Positions 41,724 through 49,042 of a stretch of 51,537 nucleotides of DNA are shown here, piece after piece. The DNA lies in contig NZMG01000046.1 of NCBI GenBank assembly GCA_002694465.1, positions 1 through 51,537 on the forward strand, read 5' to 3'. A program made the position numbers and the translations under genes. Numbering within the stretch: position 1 is the first letter of the stretch; every line of letters starts with the position of its first letter. The stretch is from Flavobacteriaceae bacterium (GTDB lineage Bacteria > Bacteroidota > Bacteroidia > Flavobacteriales > Flavobacteriaceae). Under the pieces are notes generated by a model that searched no databases, was not told where the DNA came from, and worked only from the letters and a program-made list of their open reading frames with translations.

Positions 41724-42188
41724 TTAAAATGGCAAATCGTCATCTTCTTCACCAATAGGCTCTTGCACATCATTATTTTGTTGTACCGGTTTTGAACCGC
41801 CAGCAGTACTGTTTCCCACCGATTGCGATGGAGGCATCGCCCCAGTTTCATTCTTAGGAGTTAAAAAAGTAAAGTCTGTACATTGTATTTCGGTGCTGTA
41901 GCGATCATTTCCTTGGTCATCTTGCCACTTTCTAGTTTTAATTCTTCCTTCGATATAAACTTTATCACCTTTTTTAAGATACTTTTCGCAAATTTCGGCT
42001 GCTTTGTTGCGCACGACAATATTATGCCATTCGGTGTTTGAAACTTTTTCACCAGTAGTTCTATTGGTGTATGTTTCATTTGTAGCTAAAGGAAATCTTC
42101 CTATGCTACCCCCACCTTCAAAATAATTCATTTTAACATCGTCGCCTGTATGCCCTATTAGCATCACTTTATTTAATGTACCGCTCAT
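41724..42188 (-). CDS. ssb: Single-stranded DNA-binding protein
   Basis: SSB coats single-stranded DNA in replication and repair. The 154-residue protein begins MSGTLNKVMLIGHTGDDVKM and has the OB-fold motifs IGRFPLATNETY, TEWHNIVV and KGDKVYIEGRIKTRKWQDD, then a Pro/Gly/Asn-rich tail from about residue 112 and the acidic tip EEDDDLPF that recruits partner proteins. It has its own -7 element upstream and is followed by gldE. Confidence 0.97.
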   Translation of the reverse strand: MSGTLNKVMLIGHTGDDVKMNYFEGGGSIGRFPLATNETYTNRTTGEKVSNTEWHNIVVRNKAAEICEKYLKKGDKVYIEGRIKTRKWQDDQGNDRYSTEIQCTDFTFLTPKNETGAMPPSQSVGNSTAGGSKPVQQNNDVQEPIGEEDDDLPF

Positions 42189-42207
42189 TTGCTTTGTTTA
42201 TTTTGTG

Positions 42208-42215
42208 CAAAGGTA
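42208..42215 (-). promoter_or_regulatory. -7 element for ssb
   Basis: Minus-strand TACCTTTG matches TAnnTTTG and lies 19 nt before the ssb ATG. It would let ssb-gldE-gldD be transcribed apart from mutY. Confidence 0.5.
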
Positions 42216-42244
42216 ATTTTTGTTTACTAAATATAGGTAAAAAT

Positions 42245-43312
42245 TTATTTTTTGAAGGGCTCGAAGTTTGAAATAAAATTTTCGATCAAAACTGGAACCG
42301 GAAACGAATGAATTTCCGAAAAAGATATCCCATTATTTAAAAGACCTTCTATTTCCAAAATCCAAAAAGTAGTATATAAATGCTTATGAGATAGTTTATG
42401 TATAATCTCTTTATCGTTAAAAATTGAAACAGATTGAATGTTTACCTTTTCTGAAAACGCTCTAAATTCTTTGCTGTTTGTTAAAGATTTTTCATTCCAC
42501 TTTTTATTGCTCTCTACTAAAGGAAACTGATACAAATTCCTCCAAATTCCTTTACCGGTTCTTTGTTCCAGCAAAGTTTCCTGGTCTTTCGAAACACACA
42601 CTAAATAATTAAAGTGTTCTTTCTTAATTTTTGCTTTCTTCAGTTTCACTGGCAATTGTGCAACCCTATTCTCTTTAAACCCAACACACTTTGTGTTAAA
42701 AATACAATCGTTACAATTAGGGTTTTGAGGCACACAAAAACGAGCCCCAAATTCCATAATAGCTTGATTGAAAGTTCCAGGTTGTGATGTATCGATAAGC
42801 GATTGTGCTAGTTTTTTAAATTCTGAAATCCCCTGAGTACTATTTATAGGAGTCTGTATGCCAAAAATCCGACTTAACACTCGATACACATTCCCATCTA
42901 CAACTGCTGTGGGCTCATGATAACAAATGGAGGCAATGGCACTAGCGGTATAATCTCCGACGCCTTTTAACTTTAATAGCCCTTTGTGGTCTTCAGGGAA
43001 AATTCCATCTAATTCATAAGCTACTTGTTTGGCCGTGAAATGAAGATTTCTAGCCCGCGAGTAATAGCCTAATCCTTGCCAAAGTTTTAAAACCTCCCCT
43101 TCACTGGCATTGGCTAGATCAAAAACTGTAGGGAAATGGGTTGTAAATTTTTCAAAATAAGGCAAACCTTGTGCGACTCTGGTTTGTTGTAGGATAATTT
43201 CAGACAGCCAAATAGTATATGGATCGTCCATTTCCCGCCAAGGTAAATGACGCTTGTTTTGTAAATACCAAGAAATGAGTTGATTACTAAACCAGGTTAG
43301 ATTTTTCGACAT
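42245..43312 (-). CDS. mutY: A/G-specific adenine glycosylase
   Basis: MutY removes adenine paired with 8-oxoguanine. The 355-residue protein has ISWYLQNKRHLPWRE, the catalytic Glu segment EIILQQTRVAQG near residues 38-49, the HhH motif LLKLKGVGDYTASAIASICY, the catalytic Asp in VVDGNVYRVLSRIFG, and four Cys for the 4Fe-4S cluster (RFCVPQNPNCNDCIFNTKC). A C-terminal NUDIX-like domain recognises 8-oxoG. A TATTTTTG at 43317-43324 sits only 4 nt before the ATG, so transcripts might be nearly leaderless. Confidence 0.96.
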   Translation of the reverse strand: MSKNLTWFSNQLISWYLQNKRHLPWREMDDPYTIWLSEIILQQTRVAQGLPYFEKFTTHFPTVFDLANASEGEVLKLWQGLGYYSRARNLHFTAKQVAYELDGIFPEDHKGLLKLKGVGDYTASAIASICYHEPTAVVDGNVYRVLSRIFGIQTPINSTQGISEFKKLAQSLIDTSQPGTFNQAIMEFGARFCVPQNPNCNDCIFNTKCVGFKENRVAQLPVKLKKAKIKKEHFNYLVCVSKDQETLLEQRTGKGIWRNLYQFPLVESNKKWNEKSLTNSKEFRAFSEKVNIQSVSIFNDKEIIHKLSHKHLYTTFWILEIEGLLNNGISFSEIHSFPVPVLIENFISNFEPFKK

Positions 43313-43316
43313 GAAT

Positions 43317-43324
43317 CAAAAATA
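43317..43324 (-). promoter_or_regulatory. Possible leaderless promoter for mutY
   Basis: Minus-strand TATTTTTG matches the -7 element and ends four bases before the mutY ATG, so the start of transcription would fall at or beside the start codon. No -33 match was found. Confidence 0.35.
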
Positions 43325-43356
43325 CTCTTTATGTATTTATTTTTAATAGGTTACGA

Positions 43357-43389
43357 TTTGATTATTTGATTTTAAAATCCTTATATTTG
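43357..43389 (+). promoter_or_regulatory. Promoter for the HU gene
   Basis: TTTG (43357-43360), a 21-nt spacer and TATATTTG (43382-43389) match the Bacteroidota consensus. The leader would be about 55 nt. Confidence 0.65.
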
Positions 43390-43450
43390 CCGTCTTGAAA
43401 AATGAACTCAAGTTTACTACTTAATATAATTTTTAAAATAATTAAATAAA

Positions 43451-43741
43451 ATGACGAAAGCAGATATCGTATCAAAAATTTCTGAAAAATTAGGAATGGA
43501 AAAAGGAGATGTGCAGGCAACTGTAGAAACCTTTATGAGTGAAGTGAAAACTTCATTAGAAAATGGAGACAATGTATATTTAAGAGGTTTTGGAAGCTTC
43601 ATTATTAAAACAAGAGCTGAAAAAACAGGTAGAAATATCTCAAAAAACACTACCATTAAAATACCAGCACACAATATCCCTGCGTTTAAGCCAGCCAAAG
43701 TTTTTGTTGAAGGCGTTAAAACTAACGTAGAAGTAAAATAA
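43451..43741 (+). CDS. HU-family DNA-binding protein
   Basis: A 96-residue histone-like protein that bends and compacts DNA. It starts MTKADIVSKISEKLGMEKGD and has the family signature GDNVYLRGFGSFIIKTRAEK near residues 38-57 and the DNA-clamping arm with ARxxARNP-like GRNISKNTTIKIPAHNIP (an IPA motif replaces the more usual PxT). The tail AFKPAKVFVEGV is standard. It is the first gene of HU-COX24-like-rng. Confidence 0.94.
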   Translation: MTKADIVSKISEKLGMEKGDVQATVETFMSEVKTSLENGDNVYLRGFGSFIIKTRAEKTGRNISKNTTIKIPAHNIPAFKPAKVFVEGVKTNVEVK

Positions 43742-43793
43742 ATAATCAACTAGTCCCGTCATAGTGGCGGGACATTTTAAAATAAACGTTACT

Positions 43794-43883
43794 ATGCCAA
43801 GCGGTAAAAAAAGAAAAAGACATAAGGTTGCAACGCATAAGCGCAAGAAAAGAAGACGCGCTAACCGCCACAAGAAAAAGTAG
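43794..43883 (+). CDS. AURKAIP1/COX24-like 29-residue basic protein
   Basis: A tiny gene: MPSGKKRKRHKVATHKRKK and then RRRANRHKKK, 29 residues, almost all Lys, Arg or His. This is the AURKAIP1/COX24 domain form found across Bacteroidota and related to the mitochondrial small-subunit protein mS38 (Cox24). It may be a ribosomal small-subunit protein. An imperfect 9-bp hairpin lies at 43754-43774 in front of it, and the stop codon lies inside the following terminator. Confidence 0.85.
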   Translation: MPSGKKRKRHKVATHKRKKRRRANRHKKK

Positions 43884-43905
43884 TTTAGAACTACTTTTTT
43901 CTTTT
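43874..43905 (+). terminator. Terminator after the COX24-like gene
   Basis: A 7-bp stem (43879-43885 with 43889-43895) with a 3-nt loop, extended by A-T pairs, and a T-run. The stem contains the COX24-like stop codon. Confidence 0.82.
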
Positions 43906-43934
43906 AACAACAAGTCAATACGTTCTTTGAAAAT

Positions 43935-44047
43935 GAAATGATAAGCATTGTACTTATTCATTTCTACAGGTATTAATTTTTTCAGATATTTTTCTGAAAA
44001 ACCCTGTGATAAAATATTGTTTAATCCATCCCGATTTTACATCGGGA
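43935..44047 (+). promoter_or_regulatory. Structured 5' leader of RNase G/E with three hairpins
   Basis: Between the terminator and the rng GTG lie three inverted repeats: 43935-43964 (11-bp arms with one bulge), 43978-44001 (8-bp arms) and 44029-44047 (7-bp arms, loop TTTAC). The last ends 16 nt before the start codon. In E. coli the rne leader uses hairpins for autoregulation, so a similar role is possible. No TAnnTTTG promoter was found in 43906-44063. Confidence 0.5.
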
Positions 44048-44063
44048 CAAAAATTAATGACAC

Positions 44064-45611
44064 GTGAACTACGAATTATTTGTAAGATCCAGTTCACAAC
44101 AAGTTGATTTTGCCTTATTAAAAGATGGAAAACTAGTAGAATTACACAAGGAAGAGGAAGACACTAAATTTTCTGTTGGTGACGTGTTTATCGCCAAAGT
44201 ACGGAAAACAGTTCCTGGTCTTAACGCTGCATTTGTTAATGTGGGGTACGAAAAGGATGCTTTTTTGCATTATCATGACCTTGGACCTAAAGTCCTCTCT
44301 CTTTTGAAATTCGTTAAAAGTGTAAGCACAGGTAAATTAAGAGATTTCTCTTTAAAAGAATTCCCATTAGAAAAAGAGATTGATAAAAATGGGGGTATTA
44401 ACAATGCCCTTAAAAACAATCAATCAATTCTGGTACAAATTGTAAAAGAACCCATTTCCACAAAAGGACCACGTATAAGCTCAGAGCTATCTATAGCAGG
44501 ACGCTATATTGTTTTGGTTCCTTTTTCAGACCGTGTTTCTATTTCTCAAAAAATAGAATCCAACGAAGAAAAAGAAAGGTTAAAACGCCTAATAAACAGC
44601 ATAAAGCCTAAAGGATTTGGAGTTATTATACGTACTGTAGCAGAGGGTAAAAAAGTAGCAGAACTGGACAAAGATTTACAAAATCTTTACGATCGCTGGA
44701 CAGCGATGTGTAAAAAGCTACGAGGGGCGCACCACCCTAGCAAGGTGCTTAGTGAATTAAATAAAGGTGCTTCTATTATTCGAGACTTATTTAACGATTC
44801 GTTTTCGGCAATACATATAGATGACGAGACCCTTTATTTACAGATAAAAGATTATGTGCAAGAAATTGCACCAAAAAAAGAGAATATTGTGAAGTTTTAC
44901 GATTCCAAAGTTCCTATTTATGAAAAATTTGGGATTGAACGACAAATTAAAACTTCGTTTGGTAAAACGGTTTCTGGTGCAAAAGGATCCTATTTGGTCA
45001 TTGAGCACACCGAAGCACTTCACGTTATAGACGTGAATAGTGGTAACCGTAGCAATAAATCCAAAACCCAAGAAGGTACTGCCCTTGAAGTGAATATGCT
45101 AGCCGCTAGTGAAGTGGCTAGACAACTTAGACTTCGCGATATGGGAGGTATCATAGTGGTAGATTTTATTGATATGGGTAAAGCAGAACACCGTAAACAG
45201 CTTTTTAATCATCTTCGAGATGAAATGAGCGACGACAAAGCGAAACACAAAATTCTCCCACCTAGTAAATTTGGATTAATCCAAATTACAAGACAGCGGG
45301 TAAGACCCGAAGTAAATATTAAAACAAGGGAAGAAGACCCTAACAGCATTATAGAAGGCGAAGAAATTGAAGCCCCTATTGGTGTTGTGTCAAAAATTAC
45401 CGAAGAGCTTAAACGACTTTTCAAAAAAGACTATAAAAAGTTGACATTAAACACACATCCTTTTATAGCAGCCTTTTTAACAAAAGGATTTCCATCTGTG
45501 CGAACCAAATGGTTCATGGAGCACAAAAAATGGGTGAAAATTCAACCTAGAGATGCTTACACATACCTCGAATACCATTTTCATGATAAAGATGGTAACG
45601 AGATTAAATAA
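44064..45611 (+). CDS. rng: Ribonuclease G/E
   Basis: A 515-residue endoribonuclease that matures rRNA and starts mRNA decay. The N-terminus (NYELFVRSSSQQVDFALLKD), the S1 domain with GLNAAFVNVGYEKDAFLHYH near residues 53-72, the catalytic DNase I-like region with HVIDVNSGNRSNKS and IVVDFIDMGKAEHRKQL (metal-binding Asp), and the end of the small domain are all present. It lacks the long C-terminal scaffold of E. coli RNase E. The start is GTG (44064-44066). The ATG at 44058 is in another frame. Confidence 0.95.
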   Translation: MNYELFVRSSSQQVDFALLKDGKLVELHKEEEDTKFSVGDVFIAKVRKTVPGLNAAFVNVGYEKDAFLHYHDLGPKVLSLLKFVKSVSTGKLRDFSLKEFPLEKEIDKNGGINNALKNNQSILVQIVKEPISTKGPRISSELSIAGRYIVLVPFSDRVSISQKIESNEEKERLKRLINSIKPKGFGVIIRTVAEGKKVAELDKDLQNLYDRWTAMCKKLRGAHHPSKVLSELNKGASIIRDLFNDSFSAIHIDDETLYLQIKDYVQEIAPKKENIVKFYDSKVPIYEKFGIERQIKTSFGKTVSGAKGSYLVIEHTEALHVIDVNSGNRSNKSKTQEGTALEVNMLAASEVARQLRLRDMGGIIVVDFIDMGKAEHRKQLFNHLRDEMSDDKAKHKILPPSKFGLIQITRQRVRPEVNIKTREEDPNSIIEGEEIEAPIGVVSKITEELKRLFKKDYKKLTLNTHPFIAAFLTKGFPSVRTKWFMEHKKWVKIQPRDAYTYLEYHFHDKDGNEIK

Positions 45612-45613
45612 CC

Positions 45614-45645
45614 AAAAACCCTTTCAGAAATGAAGGGGTTTTTTT
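45614..45645 (+). terminator. Intrinsic terminator after rng
   Basis: A stem of about 11 bp with one G-T pair (45615-45626 with 45631-45642), GAAA loop and a T-run, directly after the rng stop. Confidence 0.85.
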
Positions 45646-45670
45646 ATACTTTTACTTTTCAACTTTTCTT

Positions 45671-46144
45671 TTGAATACGTACAAAACATATACTGTTGAT
45701 GAAGCCAAAGCACGTATGGAACGCTACTGTGCCTACCAAGAGCGTTGCCACAAGGAAGTACACAAAAAGCTGAAAGAGCTTCGCATGATTCCTGAAGCCA
45801 TCGACCAAATCGTACATCATTTACTCCAACATAATTACCTTAACGAAACTCGTTTTGCACAAGCCTTTGCAAGAGGGAAGTTTAAACACAAACATTGGGG
45901 CAAAAACCGAATTGTTCAGGAATTGAAAATTCGGGAAATAAGTGCCTTTAACATTAAAATTGCATTAAAAGAAATTCCCGAAAATGAGTATCTTTCTTCC
46001 TTTGAAGCTTTGGCTGAAAAAAGACTCAACCAATTAGCTTCCGAAAAAAACCTTCAGAAAAAGAAGAAAAAACTAGCCGATTATCTTTTTTATAGAGGTT
46101 GGGAACCACATTTGGTGTGGGAAAAAGTGAATTCTATGAGTTAG
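45671..46144 (+). CDS. recX: RecX regulatory protein
   Basis: RecX limits RecA filament growth. The 157-residue protein is made of three-helix repeats: EAKARMERYCAYQERCHKEV, LNETRFAQAFARGKFKHKHW, the GKNRIVQELKIREISAFNIK segment and KLADYLFYRGWEPHLVWEKV near the C-terminus. These match the RecX family. recA is not in the window. The start is TTG (45671-45673); no in-frame ATG fits before the conserved region. The last 11 bp overlap the convergent cupin gene. Confidence 0.92.
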   Translation: MNTYKTYTVDEAKARMERYCAYQERCHKEVHKKLKELRMIPEAIDQIVHHLLQHNYLNETRFAQAFARGKFKHKHWGKNRIVQELKIREISAFNIKIALKEIPENEYLSSFEALAEKRLNQLASEKNLQKKKKKLADYLFYRGWEPHLVWEKVNSMS

Positions 46145-47003
46145 AAATACCCAACTTAGAATGGGTCTTTGTTATCGCTTTTTCATTTTTACGATCAATC
46201 CAAGCCTGTCCTTTCCAACGGCGCATTAAATTATCGAAATGGCGCATCACAAAAATATTATAAATCGCCTTGCTTAAATTTTTTGGGTTGCGAGCAATGG
46301 CACGTAAACTCATAGAAAACCCTGGTGTGATATAGCGCATATAATGCCAATAGCCTTCGGGCATATACAACACCTCGCCATGTTCCAAATTTCCAATAAA
46401 CCCTTTTGCTTTTTTAAGTGCAGGCCATTTATCGTAATCAGGATTATTAAAATCGATATCTTCTCGTACAATTAACGAATGTGGGATTTTATACAGATAA
46501 TCGTTCTGCTTTTGATCAAACAAGATTACTTGTTTTTTTCCGTGAAAATGAAAGTGAAATATATTGGCCAAATCAATATCATAATGCATAAAGGTGTAGC
46601 TGTTTTCACCTCCAAAGAACAACATAGGCAATCCTTTCATCAGTTTTAGTCCAAAGTCTGGATAACTAAAGTCCTTTTGAAGCTGAGGCACTTCTTTTAA
46701 GATATTCCAAAGAAAAATACGATAGCGCGTAGGCTCCTTTTTAAGCAACGCTACATACTCTTTCATCTTCATCTTTGCATGTGCCTGATTAAAGCCCTCA
46801 TCGTGACGTACAGGGCGGTCATCGTACAAAGGAACCTCAATATCCCCCGCAACATCTGCCATATAGTCGAGATTCCACTTTTTAACAGCAGGCCAATCAT
46901 CAACAAAACTTTCAATAATTACAGGTCGTTGTGGCTTAAAGTAATTCTTTAGGAATTCTTCCTTTGTAATAGTTGCCACTCTTTCTATTTCCTGTAACTG
47001 CAT
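46134..47003 (-). CDS. Cupin-like (JmjC/FIH-type) dioxygenase
   Basis: A 289-residue protein of the cupin_8/JmjC-like group, Fe(II)/2-oxoglutarate-dependent oxygenases that hydroxylate proteins or tRNA. It opens with the typical YFKPQRPVIIESFVDDWPA. The metal site is His140-x-Asp142 (TFMHYDIDLAN) with the distal His at 220 (PEGYWHYMRY). The segment GKKQVILFDQ is the substrate-sheet strand. The target is unknown. Its start has a good promoter; the 3' end overlaps recX by 11 bp. Confidence 0.85.
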   Translation of the reverse strand: MQLQEIERVATITKEEFLKNYFKPQRPVIIESFVDDWPAVKKWNLDYMADVAGDIEVPLYDDRPVRHDEGFNQAHAKMKMKEYVALLKKEPTRYRIFLWNILKEVPQLQKDFSYPDFGLKLMKGLPMLFFGGENSYTFMHYDIDLANIFHFHFHGKKQVILFDQKQNDYLYKIPHSLIVREDIDFNNPDYDKWPALKKAKGFIGNLEHGEVLYMPEGYWHYMRYITPGFSMSLRAIARNPKNLSKAIYNIFVMRHFDNLMRRWKGQAWIDRKNEKAITKTHSKLGISNS

Positions 47004-47019
47004 TTTTAAAATTAAAAAT

Positions 47020-47046
47020 CAAAATTAAGAAACTTTACGGTAACAA
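47020..47046 (-). promoter_or_regulatory. Promoter for the cupin gene
   Basis: Minus-strand TAATTTTG (47020-47027), 16 nt after a TTG (47044-47046). It lies 16 nt before the ATG at 47003. Confidence 0.55.
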
Positions 47047-47089
47047 TTTCTTAAAAAAAGAAAAGCCAGTATAAAACAGGTGTTTAAAA

Positions 47090-48907
47090 CTATTCAAAAG
47101 TATACTTCAATCCAAAAAGTAAATTCCCTTTGGGCATTGGAACCAAATTAGTTTCAGTATATGCCTCATTAAATATATTATTAGCAATGACTGAAAGTTC
47201 CAGCTTTTTAAGTTGTAATGTTGCCGAAACATCCACCACAGTATACCTTTCACCTGCAGTTCTTTCGGCGTATTTGTACACAATAGACTGAGAAAGGTTT
47301 TTCAGAAATTGTGATTTAAATGAACCGGTAACCTGTTGTTTCAAGGAGTTAATAGAATATCGAGAATAGGTAATACCCAATTCTTTTACCTCATCCTCCA
47401 TGTAGGTATACCCAAGATTTAAAAACTGTATAAATCCATTAATTTTAAAGTTATAGTTTGCATGCGTCTCAAATCCTTTCGTATTCAAAGAACGTACGTT
47501 CGTAGCCACCCATAAATCCTCTTCGTTTTCCTTTACATAATCTATTAAATTATCTGAATCTCGATTAAAAAAGGCAGCTGTTACATTTATGTTTTGCATG
47601 TTGAATTTAATTCCAATCTCTTCCGAAATGGCCTTTTCGGGTTGTAAATTTTCATTTCCTAAAGTGGTTGGGTCGCTGTAAAACAAATCGGTATAGGTTG
47701 GTATTCGGTAGGTATATCCAGCATTGGCATATACTTTCCACGAATCTGAAATTTTATACCCCACATCAATCCCTGGAAAGGCTTGAAAGTCAAAATCTGA
47801 ATAATAAGTCGCAGCCACACCGGGTGTTACATCTAACAAATTATTCAAAAACTCAAAGCGATGCTCTACAAAAAGAGTGGTCATAAATCGGTCTCGATTC
47901 CCCAAATTATTACTCGATAAAAACACCTTTGCCATATCTACACCAAAACCTGTAATCCCCAAATTTGAAGTATAACTCGCGTTTGCCTCCGCTCCTATTT
48001 TATTTGTAATATGTAGGTTCCTATAAATTGAAGGATCTTGTCTTACAAAAACATATTCATCCTGATTTCTTCGCCAATAAATTCTAGGTGAAATCTTCAA
48101 ATGGCCCTTTCTAAATTGTGTTGAAAAACCCAACAAACTGGTTTGTGTTTCCTCATACTGATTTACCGCCGTTGGTGACGCATAAAAACCGTTTGCACCA
48201 AATTTTCTTTCGGAAAAAGAAGCAATCATTTCTACAGGTGTCTTTTGCGTATTGAAAGTACTTTTCAGAAAATAATTTTGGTTATCGTAATCTGTATTAA
48301 AACGATATCCTTCCGAAGTATTTCTAGAATAATGAACCAAATGTGAAGAAGCTTCAAAATTAGTATTGGCGGTTACTTCGGCATTTAATTGTTCAAAAGA
48401 ACCCCCTTGAACGCCGACCGAAACAAACTCTGAAGCTTTCTTTTTGGTTATAATATTCACGGCTCCAGTAAAAGCATTTTGCCCATAAATTCTAGCAGCA
48501 GGACCTTTGATGATTTCAATTCGTTCAATTACGTCCAAGGGCAGCGCCATATTTAGCGTATGGTGTCCCGTTTGTGCATCCTCTACTTTAATTCCATCTA
48601 TTAACAACAAGGTTTGGTCAAAACCTCCACCACGAATGTACAAATCGGCTTGCATCCCAAAGGTCCCTCTTCGTCGTATATCCACTCCAGCAACTTGTTG
48701 TAGCAAATCGACTACAGTAGGTGCAGCACTATTTCTAATTTCTTTTGAAGAAATGATAGTGATGGTTCTAGAGTCTTCTGAAAAAGGAATTTCAATCCGG
48801 TTGGCAGAAATAACAACTTCCTCTATTTGTTCTGGTATTTGATTTTCTTCTTGTGCAGAAACAACTGCTGAAATAAAACTGAAAATCGCAATAAATTTTA
48901 ACTTCAA
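47090..48907 (-). CDS. TonB-dependent receptor, BtuB-like
   Basis: A 605-residue outer-membrane receptor with a signal peptide (1-18), TonB-box-like IEEVVISANRIE near residues 28-39, a plug domain with RRRGTFGMQADLYIRGGGFD, LLIDGIKVEDAQTGHH and IKGPAARIYGQNAFTGAVNI, and a beta barrel ending in LLFGLKYTFE. The length and plug are close to BtuB, the vitamin B12 receptor. There is no cobalamin riboswitch in the short upstream region, so B12 is not proven; other ligands are possible. The start is TTG (48905-48907). A TATTTTTG promoter element is 21 nt upstream. Confidence 0.87.
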   Translation of the reverse strand: MKLKFIAIFSFISAVVSAQEENQIPEQIEEVVISANRIEIPFSEDSRTITIISSKEIRNSAAPTVVDLLQQVAGVDIRRRGTFGMQADLYIRGGGFDQTLLLIDGIKVEDAQTGHHTLNMALPLDVIERIEIIKGPAARIYGQNAFTGAVNIITKKKASEFVSVGVQGGSFEQLNAEVTANTNFEASSHLVHYSRNTSEGYRFNTDYDNQNYFLKSTFNTQKTPVEMIASFSERKFGANGFYASPTAVNQYEETQTSLLGFSTQFRKGHLKISPRIYWRRNQDEYVFVRQDPSIYRNLHITNKIGAEANASYTSNLGITGFGVDMAKVFLSSNNLGNRDRFMTTLFVEHRFEFLNNLLDVTPGVAATYYSDFDFQAFPGIDVGYKISDSWKVYANAGYTYRIPTYTDLFYSDPTTLGNENLQPEKAISEEIGIKFNMQNINVTAAFFNRDSDNLIDYVKENEEDLWVATNVRSLNTKGFETHANYNFKINGFIQFLNLGYTYMEDEVKELGITYSRYSINSLKQQVTGSFKSQFLKNLSQSIVYKYAERTAGERYTVVDVSATLQLKKLELSVIANNIFNEAYTETNLVPMPKGNLLFGLKYTFE

Positions 48908-48928
48908 AACGAATAATTTTTAAGTCGG

Positions 48929-48936
48929 CAAAAATA
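48929..48936 (-). promoter_or_regulatory. -7 element for the BtuB-like receptor
   Basis: Minus-strand TATTTTTG matches TAnnTTTG and ends 21 nt before the TTG start, which it supports. No -33 match was found. Confidence 0.45.
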
Positions 48937-49042
48937 CCCAACCCCATAAAAACGACCTAACATATCTTCCTTGAATTTTCTTGAATTTTACAGTATCTTA
49001 ATCAAGAATTTTAGGCATATTCATTTAATAAATCCTACCTCC

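Noticed and set aside
44058..44063. The ATG at 44058 as the start of rng
   Set aside because: It is in another frame. The conserved N-terminus (NYELFVRSSS) follows the GTG at 44064.
48908..49042. A cobalamin riboswitch ahead of the BtuB-like receptor
   Set aside because: The upstream region is short, has a plain promoter, and lacks a B12-box sequence.
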